The notes under the pieces were generated by a model. It was given only the letters and a program-made list of their open reading frames with translations, ran no database searches and had not been told where the DNA came from. Both the position numbers and the translations under genes were made by a program. From UBA2108 sp002713215 (lineage in GTDB: Bacteria; Bacteroidota; Bacteroidia; Flavobacteriales_G; Salibacteraceae), in the NCBI GenBank assembly GCA_937891015.1, contig CALAPY010000032.1, forward strand, positions 1-64,000: a stretch of 64,000 bases of DNA. Reading direction: 5' to 3'. Positions 51,368-63,400 of this stretch are shown here, piece after piece; the stretch's first letter is position 1, and each line of letters begins with the position of its first letter.

Positions 51368-52177
51368 ATGAAAACAAAAATTACGATTATACTGCTGTCC
51401 ATTTCAATATTGGGGTATGCTCAAAAATACAAGGAGTTAGGAAATGATCCAAAGGGAGATAATATAGGGTCTGCAGGAGTTGACATTAAATCCGTAAGCA
51501 TGGCGATTGACCAAACTGCAGACTCTATTTGGATCTTAGTTGATGCACACGATAGCATTGCTGGAGACTGGGGCTTAGCCTTAATTTTTGATACCAACCA
51601 AGTTAATACAGACGGCAAGAGTTGGGGGTTGGTGAACAAAGCCAACAACAACGACTTGAAATACGATCTAAAACTGGATCTTTTAAACAACAAGTACTTC
51701 CCTCCTACTCATGCCGTTTTATACGATACATCCGGTAAGAAAACGAATCAAAATATTGTTCTGTTGAGGCCAGATAGCTTTTCGGTAGTAATCAGAATTC
51801 GGTTAAGTGATTTGGATCAAGATGCAAAATTTGATGTGGTGGCAGGCTCCGGTTCTTTTGATGGCTACCTCTATGACAACCTGCCCAATGCCGGGAAACT
51901 CACTTACGACGCAAATTCGACTACTGGTATCGCCCACCAAATAGACAAGGCACTGATCGTTTATCCCAATCCTTGTAAGGATGCTATTTACTTTAATAAT
52001 GGCTCCAATCTTACACGGATACAACTAATCAACCTCAATGGGACAACCCTGTTGGATACTGAATTCGACACGGAAGATCCTGTGCTTAACGTAAGCTACC
52101 TCCCAAGTGGAATCTACGTTTTACAATCAACCGACATCAAGAATCAAATCACTAAACAATTAATTTACAAACACTAA
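51368..52177 (+). CDS. Secreted protein with T9SS type A sorting domain
   Basis: A 269-residue exported protein. The signal peptide is MKTKITIILLSISILGYAQ. Residues about 20-185 form a beta-rich domain with a regular pattern (VSMAIDQTADSIWILVDAHD, DWGLALIFDTNQVNTDGKSW) that recalls CBM9/DOMON-like sugar- or heme-binding folds; I cannot assign it. The C-terminal 75 residues are a type A sorting domain (ALIVYPNPCKDAIYF ... LPSGIYVLQSTDIKNQ). It is driven by the shared ECF-type promoter and followed by the Kazal lipoprotein after 11 bases. Confidence 0.85.
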   Translation: MKTKITIILLSISILGYAQKYKELGNDPKGDNIGSAGVDIKSVSMAIDQTADSIWILVDAHDSIAGDWGLALIFDTNQVNTDGKSWGLVNKANNNDLKYDLKLDLLNNKYFPPTHAVLYDTSGKKTNQNIVLLRPDSFSVVIRIRLSDLDQDAKFDVVAGSGSFDGYLYDNLPNAGKLTYDANSTTGIAHQIDKALIVYPNPCKDAIYFNNGSNLTRIQLINLNGTTLLDTEFDTEDPVLNVSYLPSGIYVLQSTDIKNQITKQLIYKH

Positions 52178-52188
52178 ACAAAAAGATT

Positions 52189-52977
52189 ATGAAGAAAATA
52201 GCATTTCTTACATCACTCTGTGTTATAGCAGTATTATTTGGTTGCCGAAAAGAAGATCCACACAATCCATGTATTGATAAAAACAAGATAAATACTAAAA
52301 TAGGTTGCCTGGAAATTTACGATCCCGTTTGCGGATGTGATAATAAAACCTACGACAATGCGTGTTTCGCGGAAAACTATGGAGGAGTTAAAACCTGGAC
52401 TTCCGGACCTTGTAAGACTACTCAAACCGGTGGAGACGGGTGTATCGATTCATCAAAAATCGATTTAACCTTATTGTGCCCTGAAAACATTGACTTTGTT
52501 TGTGGTTGTAATGGTATCACCTACAGCAATGAGTGCCAGGCAAAAAGAAATGGAGTTCTTAAATGGTCTAAAGGAAAGTGCGATAACACTAAGCCGAAGG
52601 ATTGTATAAAAATGGAAGTTTGCAAGGACAGTTGTGTAGTTCTTAAGGCTCCAAAAATGGTAACTATGATGGTCTATCCAAGTCCCACCTATTCCTATAA
52701 ATGGAAATCGACTAACGGATCGTTGAGTTGTACAGATTGTATGTTTACTACGGTTTGCCCATCTCAATCCGGCAAATACATTTTAGAAATTTATATCACC
52801 CAATATCATTTGAACCCCATTTGCACCCTTAAAACAGGTGGCAATGGGGGAAATGGAATCCTGTCCGGAGGTTGTTATAACCAACGATGTAAACATAAGA
52901 AGGGAGCTACCACCTTACACAGTACCATTGAATACTGCATTAAGGTAAAGGATTGCAAAAAACCAGATCTTCGATAG
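52189..52977 (+). CDS. Lipoprotein with two Kazal-type protease inhibitor domains
   Basis: A 262-residue lipoprotein. The signal ends in lipobox VLFGC (Cys 19). Two Kazal-type domains follow, each with six Cys: CIDKNKINTKIGC, then DPVCGCDNKTYDNAC and a final Cys; and CIDSSKIDLTLLC, then DFVCGCNGITYSNEC and a final Cys. The C-terminal 110 residues hold eight or more further Cys and resemble no family I know. Kazal domains inhibit serine proteases, so it may protect the cell surface from host, predator or own proteases. It is the second gene of the ECF-driven pair and ends at a strong terminator. Confidence 0.9.
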   Translation: MKKIAFLTSLCVIAVLFGCRKEDPHNPCIDKNKINTKIGCLEIYDPVCGCDNKTYDNACFAENYGGVKTWTSGPCKTTQTGGDGCIDSSKIDLTLLCPENIDFVCGCNGITYSNECQAKRNGVLKWSKGKCDNTKPKDCIKMEVCKDSCVVLKAPKMVTMMVYPSPTYSYKWKSTNGSLSCTDCMFTTVCPSQSGKYILEIYITQYHLNPICTLKTGGNGGNGILSGGCYNQRCKHKKGATTLHSTIEYCIKVKDCKKPDLR

Positions 52978-53004
52978 ATAGGTTAATTCATACTTTCCTA
53001 TTTT

Positions 53005-53040
53005 AAAAGTCGGTGCAGTGCGCAGCACCGACTTTTTTTT
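53005..53040 (+). terminator. Rho-independent terminator after the Kazal gene
   Basis: AAAAGTCGGTGC pairs with GCACCGACTTTT around a short loop (AGTGCGCA), followed by eight T in total. It closes the ECF-linked unit. Confidence 0.92.
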
Positions 53041-53074
53041 ATGCATAACCGGTGATATTTTATATTTTTCGGAT

Positions 53075-53521
53075 ATGAAATTTACCTGTGAAATTACCAT
53101 TAGCAGACCAAGGTCAGAAGTTGCTAACGCGTTCAAAAACCCTGAAAATCTGGATAAATGGCAGGAAGGGTTTTTACGTAAAGAACCCTTGAGCGGAGAA
53201 CCAGAACAGGCAGGTTCAACAGCTAATATTTACTTCAAATTTGGAAAGGGGGAAATGGAGCTAACAGAAACCATTCTTTCCAATAAGCTACCTGACAGCT
53301 TTAGCGGTGAGTATGTTCACAAACACATGACCAACACCATGTTGAGTACTTTCATCGAAATTTCACCTACGGAGACTTTGTACAAAGCAGAAGTAGAATA
53401 CACCAAATTTGTAGGATTCATGCCCAAACTAATGGCAACGCTTTTCCCAGGTATGTTTAAGAAGCAGGTTCAAAAGTGGTTAAACAATATGAAAATTTTT
53501 TTAGAAAACGAATCAGAATGA
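53075..53521 (+). CDS. SRPBCC-family protein
   Basis: A 148-residue START/SRPBCC-type helix-grip protein (FTCEITISRPRSEVANAFKN, DKWQEGFLRKEPLSGEPEQAG, LPDSFSGEYVHKHMTN). Such proteins bind small hydrophobic ligands in a deep cavity. I start at ATG 53075 (MKFTCEI); the longer frame begins inside the terminator. Its TGA overlaps the ATG of the next gene (ATGA), opening a three-gene coupled operon. Confidence 0.85.
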   Translation: MKFTCEITISRPRSEVANAFKNPENLDKWQEGFLRKEPLSGEPEQAGSTANIYFKFGKGEMELTETILSNKLPDSFSGEYVHKHMTNTMLSTFIEISPTETLYKAEVEYTKFVGFMPKLMATLFPGMFKKQVQKWLNNMKIFLENESE

Positions 53522-54114
53522 AAGGAGCAAAAAACGCAGACGAATTCTATTCAAGATCAAATGAATGGAGTGAAACCTTAAACCTGCTTAGAGAGGTATT
53601 ATGTAGTTTCAATGAATTGGAAGAAACCATTAAATGGGGTGTACCTGCATATATCCTATCTGGTAAAATATGCATTGGAGTTGCCGCTTTCAAAAATTAT
53701 GCAGCCCTATGGTTTCATCAGGGTGCGTTACTTGAAGATAAAGCTAATGTATTGGTTAATGCTCAGGAAGGTAAAACTAAAGCCTTGAGGCAATGGAGAT
53801 TTCCATCCATTGATGCAGTTGACAAAGAATTAATCAAAAACTACGTAGCTGAAGCCATTGCCAATCAGAAAGCAGGAAGAGAAATAAAACCGTCACCCAA
53901 AAAAGAAGTGGCCATTCCGGCAGAACTTAGTGCTGCATTTAAGTTGGACAAGGATTTAAAGTCCAGTTTTGAGCAGTTAAGCAAAAGTTGCCAACGAGAG
54001 TACTTGGAATACATCGGTGAAGCCAAAAAGGAAGAAACCAGATTGAGAAGACTGGAAAAGTGCATTCCAATGATCCTGGAAGGTAAGGGCGTTTACGATA
54101 AGTACAAAAAATGA
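53518..54114 (+). CDS. YdeI/OmdA-family protein with DUF1801 domain
   Basis: A 198-residue protein. The N-terminal part is DUF1801-like (LEETIKWGVPAYILSGKICI, AALWFHQGALLEDKAN) and the C-terminal part is OmdA/YdeI-like (IPAELSAAFKLDKDLKSSFE, CQREYLEYIGEAKKEETRLR). The family is linked to stress or antimicrobial-peptide tolerance in some bacteria, but the mechanism is unknown. The start ATG 53518 overlaps the SRPBCC stop, and its stop overlaps the GNAT start. Confidence 0.9.
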   Translation: MKGAKNADEFYSRSNEWSETLNLLREVLCSFNELEETIKWGVPAYILSGKICIGVAAFKNYAALWFHQGALLEDKANVLVNAQEGKTKALRQWRFPSIDAVDKELIKNYVAEAIANQKAGREIKPSPKKEVAIPAELSAAFKLDKDLKSSFEQLSKSCQREYLEYIGEAKKEETRLRRLEKCIPMILEGKGVYDKYKK

Positions 54115-54578
54115 GAATTCGCCAAGCCTCTCTTAAAGACATTCCCCAAATGACAGAACTATGGGGTGAAATCATGAAATACCATGAGGGCGATAACCCC
54201 TTTTTTGTATTGGTGGAAAACTACCGGGAATTGGTTCCTCCCATGCTGGAGAAAAGGCTTAAGAGTGATTCCGAATTGGCCTTTGTTAATGAATCAGATA
54301 GCGAGATTTCGGGAATGATTATGCTTAAAACTGAGGATCTCCCTCCCCTGGTCCCCTTTAAAAAAAAGGGTTATATAGCTGAAACCGTCGTAAGTAAAAA
54401 CCATCGATCCAGAGGAATTGGAGAAGCACTGGTACAACAAGCTAAAGCTTACTTCAGGGAACAAGGTTGTGACGTAATGGAACTACAGGTGTCTTCAAAA
54501 AACCCGCAGGGTATCAAGTTTTGGGAAAGAATGGGGTTTGAAGTAGGGACTCATCATATGATAGGATTGTTGGATTGA
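54111..54578 (+). CDS. GNAT-family N-acetyltransferase
   Basis: A 155-residue acetyltransferase (MRIRQASLKDIPQMTELWGE). The acetyl-CoA motif is VSKNHRSRGIGEALVQQAK, followed by MELQVSSKNPQGIKFWERMG. Substrate unknown. The ATGA overlap places it third in the SRPBCC-YdeI-GNAT operon. Confidence 0.9.
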   Translation: MRIRQASLKDIPQMTELWGEIMKYHEGDNPFFVLVENYRELVPPMLEKRLKSDSELAFVNESDSEISGMIMLKTEDLPPLVPFKKKGYIAETVVSKNHRSRGIGEALVQQAKAYFREQGCDVMELQVSSKNPQGIKFWERMGFEVGTHHMIGLLD

Positions 54579-54865
54579 AGAATATCATTCAATTATACTT
54601 TGATTGTCTGGTAAATTGACCAGTAATTAAATTGGGTTTAACATAAAATCACTTTTTTAGACACCTCACCTAAAATATGCCGAATTCGAGGTTCAAAAAT
54701 CCCCATTAAACCAACAAATTATTATCCAATTTCAGCTTTAACCAGCCTGCATCACAGTAGTACCAAGGTTAAATAAGTTTTTCTTCAAAATTCCAAAAGA
54801 TACGTGTGTACACTTAGAAAAACCAGGAAATAACCTTTAAAATTTGACGATGAAATATTCTAGAA
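54579..54865. other. Intergenic region before the large secreted-protein operon
   Basis: 287 bases without an ORF. I see no terminator with a GC-rich stem, no TAnnTTTG box with a good partner, and no copy of the two-block ECF promoter. It probably holds the promoter of the 54866 operon. Confidence 0.4.
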
Positions 54866-57403
54866 ATGAAAAAAATCATACAATTCCAATTCGTCATTCT
54901 ATTTTTTGGCTTCCTGGTATCAAATGTACAAGGCCAAATGTATTCGGTAAGATGGCAAACTAAAACAGGTGGCGATATTCAAAATGAGAGTAAGAATTTC
55001 GTAAAAACCGCAACCGACGGTTGGAACAATTCAGGAGCGACCTCATACAGTATTCTTGAGCAAGGTGAGGATGGTCAGATCGATATTATAATTACTAATG
55101 TTAATTCCGTTTATTCTGTCGGATTATCAAGCTCAAAAAATCCAGATGGAGATCCAATGACTTTTGAATTTGCTCTATACTTTGATGGAGGAACTTTAAA
55201 CATTTATGAAAATGGATCAAGTCAAGGAATAAGTCAATCTTATAGCATTGGAGATGTTTTTTCAATCTCAGTTACAGCTTCCAACATTGATTATCTTAAA
55301 AATAATTCAAGCATACATACTACCAGTAATAATATTACCAATGATTTATATGCTGCAACTGCAATTTACACATACGGATTTGAATTAACTAGCACTGAAT
55401 ATACGTTTGGACGACCCTATTTAAGTTCGGTTGATTTGGTATTACCTGAATATGCAGTACGCACGGGGAGTATCATATTTGATGTAGATTCTGAATTTCC
55501 ACCCTACACATATAAATGGGATGAGTTTAACTACATAGATTCCATACTGGTTGACACAATTATTATAGATACCTCAAATTACGCTTTAGACACAATCGTA
55601 ATAAAGAAACCAACAGATTCATTACTGTTTTTAAAATCCGGTAACTATACCGTAACCATTACAGATGCTAATCAACGCGAAACAATAAAAGAATTCTCGT
55701 TGTCAGATAAGTTAAACCTAAGTACTTCTGATTCCATTGATTTTGACACCTTAACTAATTCAATAACAAGTACAAGATCAAATTCCAATTGGGGCCCTTC
55801 AACTCTTAAACTGGGAACTAAAGTCAATTACCTGTCAAATTTTGAACTTTCCTTTAATGTTGACCCGGGTTCTGAAATATTACTTGGGTTAAGAGATACC
55901 ATTGATGACCCAGTTGACACATTATTAGAATTTGCCTATGCCATCCATATTGATAATCAAGGCGCAATACATTTTCACGAAGGGCAAAGTATTGACCCAA
56001 ACATTGGAAGTTACAATCAAGATGCAAGATACTCAATACAAATTATCGATGAAGATCTATTGATTTTTGAGGATGACAATCAACTTCACACCACAACCTT
56101 ATCTCAAAGTTCCGAATATTTTGTTGAAGGATTGACCATTGGATCATCAGGTATTTCCAATATTGTTCAAATTGGAGGAGGTGACCTTTATGTTCCCCAA
56201 GTTGATATTCAGCATTCCAGTTGCCTTGTTGATAACGGAAGTATTGTTTTCAAAGACATTGCAAACTTTAACGGATATGCTCATTTGAATGATGAATCGG
56301 GCTTTCATTGGTACTTAATTGAAGATAATTCCGAAACCCTTATTACGCGAAACTCAAGCTTATTGGGAATCGGGGCCGGAATTTATAAACTGGTTGTCAA
56401 TATTCCCGTTATAGGCACTACTTCAAGCTCTGGTTTCATAACCAGAACATTTTATTATCGAGTTGGTAACAAAGTAATTTGGAATTATAAGGATCCTGAC
56501 TTATACTGGACTGGTGGTAAAAATGCTCAAAATTTAGACTTAACCACATCAAATAGTGTAACAACAGCTATTTCTTTAAATTACTGCCTGCCTTTGGAGG
56601 ATGTTTGGGTAGCCTTAAATTATCCTGCTGAAAAAAGCAGTTTTTTCTGTTGCAATGGTTGGCCTGCTTCTACGGACCAAAATAATAAAATTGAATTCGG
56701 CTTAACAGAGAGCACAAGCAAAGTAGGATTAATTCCTAATTTCAAATTTGCTCAGGGTGCAGCCTTTAACTGTCACAAACCTAATACCAATATAGGTTAT
56801 TCAAATTCACGGTATCATGTCATATACGGCTTGTTCAATTTTTCTAGTTTTCATTGTATACCACCAGGTAACCTTTTAATAGAAAGAAAATACTCTAACA
56901 ATAGCTATGAATTTTCAAACGCCTACGAAACATCTAATCTTGCTAATGGCACAAACGTTCTAAATACGTTTACTTCCTCAGTTAGTTCCGGATTAATAAA
57001 CACCAACTATAGTACAACGATTCCAGATGGTACCAATTACTTGTATTTAAAACTTACCGAACCTGGATCTGAAGTGCGAAATCTAGTTACTTCGATGGGA
57101 TGTCATTTCACAAATTCGTACAACGTTGTCACTCCTGAATTGGAATCTGATTTTAGAAATACACTTTTCGATCATTTGTTCTTTCAATACACCGGAGAAT
57201 ACAATAAAGGGAAATTAAACTTTAACCTGTACGATATTCACAATGTAGAACAAACCTCCTTCAATTTAAACTACAACATGAAGGACAACGGGGATAATCG
57301 ATATATACTGGATCTTTCTTCCCTCCAGAATGGATACTATATCTTAAAAGTGACTAACGAAAAAAACGAAGACTATTTCTTACGAATTAACAAAGAATTA
57401 TGA
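54866..57403 (+). CDS. Large secreted protein with T9SS-like C-terminal domain
   Basis: An 845-residue exported protein. The signal peptide ends NVQGQ (about residue 24). The first 170 residues form a beta-rich domain with repeated short strands. About residues 205-275 include FPPYTYKWDEFN and GNYTVTITDANQRETIKEF, like SprB-type surface repeats. A middle LamG- or lectin-like region and a Cys-containing segment (residues about 570-680) follow. The C-terminal end (RYILDLSSLQNGYYILKVTN, then a short strand) looks like the last part of a type A sorting domain, though the usual YPNP block is absent (LYDIHNVEQTSF instead). Its TGA overlaps the ATG of the next gene. Confidence 0.8.
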   Translation: MKKIIQFQFVILFFGFLVSNVQGQMYSVRWQTKTGGDIQNESKNFVKTATDGWNNSGATSYSILEQGEDGQIDIIITNVNSVYSVGLSSSKNPDGDPMTFEFALYFDGGTLNIYENGSSQGISQSYSIGDVFSISVTASNIDYLKNNSSIHTTSNNITNDLYAATAIYTYGFELTSTEYTFGRPYLSSVDLVLPEYAVRTGSIIFDVDSEFPPYTYKWDEFNYIDSILVDTIIIDTSNYALDTIVIKKPTDSLLFLKSGNYTVTITDANQRETIKEFSLSDKLNLSTSDSIDFDTLTNSITSTRSNSNWGPSTLKLGTKVNYLSNFELSFNVDPGSEILLGLRDTIDDPVDTLLEFAYAIHIDNQGAIHFHEGQSIDPNIGSYNQDARYSIQIIDEDLLIFEDDNQLHTTTLSQSSEYFVEGLTIGSSGISNIVQIGGGDLYVPQVDIQHSSCLVDNGSIVFKDIANFNGYAHLNDESGFHWYLIEDNSETLITRNSSLLGIGAGIYKLVVNIPVIGTTSSSGFITRTFYYRVGNKVIWNYKDPDLYWTGGKNAQNLDLTTSNSVTTAISLNYCLPLEDVWVALNYPAEKSSFFCCNGWPASTDQNNKIEFGLTESTSKVGLIPNFKFAQGAAFNCHKPNTNIGYSNSRYHVIYGLFNFSSFHCIPPGNLLIERKYSNNSYEFSNAYETSNLANGTNVLNTFTSSVSSGLINTNYSTTIPDGTNYLYLKLTEPGSEVRNLVTSMGCHFTNSYNVVTPELESDFRNTLFDHLFFQYTGEYNKGKLNFNLYDIHNVEQTSFNLNYNMKDNGDNRYILDLSSLQNGYYILKVTNEKNEDYFLRINKEL

Positions 57404-60400
57404 AAAATTTGAGAAGACCTCTTATCAAGAAAATATTTGCTCATTTGATGAGCTTTCTCACACTAATTGGAACCATTAATTTTCCTCTAGATTTATTGGC
57501 AACTAGCGGTGTAGACCAGCAAACTCATAGCACTGGGAGCGTAGATATAAATCAAATGGTTGATCCGGCGACAGGTAATTTCAAATATTCCATTCCAGTC
57601 TTAAATATAGAAGGGTATCCATTAAACTTAAACTATTCGGCTGGAATCACCATGGAACAGGAAGCCTCTTGGGTAGGTTTAGGTTGGAGTCTTAGTCCTG
57701 GAGCCATTTCAAGAACTGTAAGAGGATTACCCGATGATTTTAAGGGAGATCCTATTGATCAGGAAATGAGTTTTAAGAAAGATGAAACTTGGGGAGTACA
57801 TATCTCTGGAGAAACTGAAATCGCCGGTACCAATGGCAAGGATAACAAAGGAAACTCTGGATCCATAGGATTAGGGTTCGGCTTATCTGAGAATAGTTAT
57901 CTGGGAAAAGGGGTAACGTTTGGTGTTTCTTTTGGTATGGATATTAACGACAATGTTTCTGTAGGTTTAAATGCGAATAACAACAGCCAGACGGGTATAA
58001 ATATTATACCCAGCATGAGTTTCAGTGCTAAAAGCAAAGGAAATTCAGAAAGTTTGGGAGTAAACACAAAAGTTGGAGTTGGTATTCCTATGAATTCGAG
58101 AGAAGGATTAAGAGGGATTTCAGTTTCCAAGGAGTTAAATTTAGATGGAAGAAATCCGAGCACCAGGGATGTTTATAGAGGACAGACCCAGTATGGCCTT
58201 GTCGGATCAACTTCATTTCTGCCGTTTGGCACTCAAAGCTTTGTTCCGCAATCAACCTATGAGCGGGTACTATTTGCTAAATCCGTGGATTTGGGAGTGG
58301 GTGGTGAAGTAAAATGGGGAACTATCAAGGGAAGTGTCAAAGTAACTAACTTGGTTCAAACCATAGAAAAAACATCATGGGATAATCCATCATACGGATA
58401 TTTATATTCAGAAGATGCCGACGACAAATCTATTTTAGATTTTAATAGAGAATTTTCTGGACAAGTTACCGAAGAACACCCCAGAATGCCATTTACGTCA
58501 TTAATGCCTGACGCATTTGTGGCAAGCGCTTCTGGATTAAATCTCAATTTCAGAGCGCACAGGAGCGATGTAGGACAAGTTTACGATCCAGAAATGACCG
58601 AGAAAAGCCGAAAAGGTGATGCCGGCGCACATGTTGCTTTCGGAGAAATTGCAAAGGCAGGAGCAGATTACACCGATGTAAAGCTTGTTCAACAAACCGG
58701 TAGATGGAATGATGAAGGTTTTGAAGCCTTTGAATTTTGGAAAGAAGACGAAATTCATAGTGGAGCAAATAAGCATAATGTTGAAACTTACGAATTTAGG
58801 GCGGCGGGTGATCAAGGAAGGACTAACAATGAAATAATTATTGCCAGTTCAGGAGGTGACGATTTAGACCAATATCTCCCCATTGCACCCCACGTTAATA
58901 CACCAACCAATGAATACTACAGAACATCTGGATCCAGGGGAACTTATTCGTCAAAGGAAGAATACTTAAAAGAGTCTTTGCGTCCAAGAAATTTTAGCAT
59001 TACTGCCCTCACCGCTAAAGAAGCATCAATAATTGGGCTTAACAAATCCATTAAGAACTATACTGGCCATAAGTTTTCAGCATCGGCTGGAAATACTGCA
59101 ACTTTAGAAGTTGATAAAAAAATATATGGTGAATATTCGCCAATAGATCGTACATCCGGAAGTATTTATAAGGATCATCACTTACATGAATATTCCATAA
59201 CTAATGATGCAGGCGTTCGTTATGTATATGGCAACCCCATATATAGCATTAAAGAAAAAGAAGTTTCTTTTAGTGTTGATGCACCAAGTCATGACAACCA
59301 CAAAACAGGCTTAATTACATATTCTAGTAATAATAATTCAGTTTCAAATACAAGAGGATCCAGTAACTCGTTTAACTCAAAGAGCGTACCTGCACATGCC
59401 ACTCAAATACTACTTTCTGCAGTGTTATCCAGTGATTATGTCGATGTTACTGGTGATGGCCCTACCCCCGATGATAAAGGCGGTTATACGAAATTCAACT
59501 ATTCAAAAGTCAATAGCAATTACGCTTGGAGAAACCCCTATGGACAAAATCAAGCAAAATTTAACCCCATGTCTTACTACACCGAATCGGGAAAAACTGG
59601 TGAAGATGATGATATGGCTTCGTACATATATGGCGAAAAGGAGATTTGGTATTTACACTCCATTGAATCTAAAAACTACGTAGCAGAGTTTACTCTTTCT
59701 ACCCGCGATGACGGTTATGGAGTCATTGATGAAAACGGAGGTCAAAATACTAGCTCATCACAAGCTCTGAAAAAGTTGGATGAAATAAATCTGTACACTC
59801 GAGCAGAAAAAATAAAGGCAGAAGCTCTTGGCACTACTGCTACTCCCATTAAAACTGTTCACTTTGAGTATGATTACTCATTGTGTCAGAATACTCCGAG
59901 CAATAAAAATACAACGGCAGGTGAAACCGGGAAACTAACTCTCAAAAAAGTTTACAACACCTACGGTAATTCCGGGGTTCGATCTAAGCTTACTCCATAC
60001 ATATTTTCATATGCCGATACCGACCATGATGGAACTTTAGGGCCGGATATTGATATTACCCCAAATATTATTAGCCCTAAGAAATACATTTCTACAAACC
60101 CCGATTATAACAGTGCTGCCACTGATCGATGGGGAATGTACAAGCCTGAACCAGAGTATTGGCAAACCCCTCTTACAAAATTCACCAATGTTCCCAGCAA
60201 TATGGAATTTCCATATACAACCAACAAAAAGATAGAGGCAGATGCTATTGCCGCCTGTTGGAACTTATCAACTATCTATACTCCTTCCGGATCTCGAATA
60301 GACATCGACTATGAAATGGACAGTTACAAATATGTTCAGGATAAGAAGGTAATGAAAATGTATCCTGTAAAAGGGTTTACCAAAGAAATATCCGGACCTA

Positions 60401-63400
60401 CTCCGTCTGCCGCTGACAATTTATTGTATGTAGATAGGGAAGATTACATAGACAATTATTTCTACCTATGGGTAGATATCAGTGAAGATGAAGTTGATGG
60501 CTCGCTTAGTTCAAATGAGGCCCTTGAATATTTTAAAGAAAACTACTTAGGGGATATTTCATCTAATTTATTATTTAAAATGTTCATGGATTATCGTGGT
60601 GGAGATTTAAACAATAAGGATGCATATGACTATGTAACCGGCTATTCTGATATAGAGCGTGACAAAGTAGGAATCGTAAAATCAAGTGGAAGCTCTATTT
60701 ATGATCTAGCCTATATTAAACTAGATGAGGTGAGAATTGATGACTTTTTTGGTCGCACAATTCACCCAATAAGTAAAGCGGGTTTTGAGCATGCGTGGGC
60801 AAATTTAAACAGCAAGGTAAGCCCGGGTATAAATCCATCCGGCACCACGTTTAGTGATGTAAAAGTATTCGAGCAAATGATTGACGATTTCAAAAGCCTT
60901 TTAAAGGGTAGAAATCATATTCTAATGAAAAAGGGATTGGCAAACTCGGTATTCGCAGCTAGATCCTTCGTCAGATTATACTCTCCCAGTGAAAAATTTG
61001 GTGGAGGACACCGGGTGAAGAAACTCCAAGTTCACGACAACTGGGAAAATATGGATTCTGACGGGTATAACAGCAGCCATGGAGTACAATACTTCTATCA
61101 ATTGAAAGATGGTGAAACAACTTCTGGTGTGAACACCTATGAGCCAAGATTTGGCGGAGAGGATAATCCTTTTAAACAACCGGAAAAATACGCCATTAAA
61201 AGAGTATTGGCGAATGACCACCATTTATACATGGAGAAACCTTTTGGAGAATTTATGCTTCCAAACCCTAACGTAATGTACTCAAGAGTATTGATTACTG
61301 CATTGGAGTCACCTTGGATCGAAGATCATTCCAAAGGACATTCTGTAAACGAATACTATACAGCCAAGGATTACCCAATAACATTTGATCACATTTCAAT
61401 GATAACCAATCTAGATAAGCCAAGTGCCCTAGAACGCTTGTTTAAAACGAACTCGTACTTGGAACTAAAAGCGAGTCAAGGATTTGTTATTGGTCTAAAC
61501 GATATGCACGGTAAGATTAAATCCACTGCTTCATACAGAGGCAAGGAAAGGGAAAAGGAACTAATTAGTAAGACCACATACAACTATAAAAACAACCTTG
61601 ACAACATGTTTCGTACGGCTGACAATAATGGTATAATCTCTTCAAACGAATCCGAGTTTTCTAAGGACATAGATATAACATTGGATACTCGGTATTCATA
61701 CAATTTGGCCAAAACCATGCCTTATAAGGTAAACTTTGACCTTTCAATGGCCGGAAACTTCCCATTAGTACTTGGACTTCCATTTACTATGAGCACTAAG
61801 GACGAAAAAGTTTTTAAATCAGCAACGATTTCCAAGGTAATCTCGACTTATGGAATACTTGAATCTACTACTACGAATACTCCTGCTGTAAGCAATACAA
61901 TAACCAGATGGATACTGGATGAAAATACGAGAAGTGTAATACGTGAAAAAAGCATAAATGCCTTTGGTGATGAATTGATTAGAAACAACTTACCGGCATA
62001 TTACGCTTATTCGGGAATGTCTCAGTCTTCACTAAATGAAGGAATCACTGTCGTTGAAGATGCGCTACCTCCTGCTGGTGTATTAAATGGTGAAGATATA
62101 GTAGAGTTTAGCTACCGAAAATACTTTCATCCGGGTGATGAGGTGCTTATCTATGATTTAGATGTTGACTCTTATATTCCATACAGATATTGGGTGGTTG
62201 AAGTTAGGGATGAAGCCACATCCGGCCCCTGCAGCTACAATCCATATATTCTAATGAACAGAGCAGGTAGGATGTTTAAAAGAGCCGACCTGGGATATAC
62301 GAATTTACACAAGCTTAAGTTCAAAATTGTTCGATCCGGAAGGAGAAACCACCTGAATCCAAGTATTGAAAACTCATTGGTACGATCCAATACGACAAAT
62401 GCAGCAATGGCTAGTATGTTTTTTGCTTCAAAATCCGGTATAAATTTTCTTTCAGAAGTTCTTTCTGCTAGTGCCAATGAGTATAGCGATATCTGGAGAA
62501 TGAAAGGGGTCCCTGAAAATAAATCTGCGACTTGTGCTTTTACCTATTCCAATTATTGCTTAAACAAAAAGGTTACCTCGGAGTTTAACCCTTATGTTAA
62601 TGGAATCTTAGGGAATTGGAGACCAACTACGAGTTATGTACCCTACTTGACCAGAAATCAAAACAGAAAATCAACACCGACTCAATCGAGAATTGTTTTG
62701 AAAGATAACGGGCATTTTCAAATTCAACCTGCCTGGTACAAATCTCCTACTACATCAGCTCAAATAGACATCACTGCATCTAATTGGTTAAAAGGAGAAT
62801 CCGTTCGCAATTATACGGAAAATGGAATTCCTGTTGAAAGTTCAAACAATCTGAATATTTTCAGTTCAGCAGCAGTGGGATTTAATTCTTCGGTGATTGA
62901 AATGAAGGTCCAGAATGCGGAATTAATCAACGTTATGAGTGAAGACTTTGAAGATATTGTGTACCTAGATGAGAGCAATGGATCTCCCCTACGGAACTTA
63001 TACACTTTCAGTAATTTGGCCGATCCTGTTTTTCCTAGTTCTAACACGATTACAACTCAATACGATTGTAACAATAACACTTTTAATTTCCCTCTTTCTA
63101 CTGAAGTTGTCATAACTGATAATTATAGCCATACAGGAAAATATTCCTTGCAAATTAAAGAAGGCAAAAGTGCCGAAGTTATTCGACAAGTAGGCGATTT
63201 AATGGGCCCTACTGCAAGCCCACCTTTTATAACCGATCAATGCACAACTCTAACAGATCCTGATGTAAAATACGAGATTCAAAAAGACAATATAATTCCC
63301 TTATTCTCCTATAAAACAGGCACAAAGTATTTAATCTCCTTTTGGCTTAAAGAAGCAAGCGAACCGGTTATTGGGTCGGACCCAGTTATTTCATATAATA

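Noticed and set aside
54748..54775. GCATC upstream of the 54866 gene as a third ECF promoter
   Set aside because: The GTCAT part is missing and there is no GTNTCTA block at the right distance.
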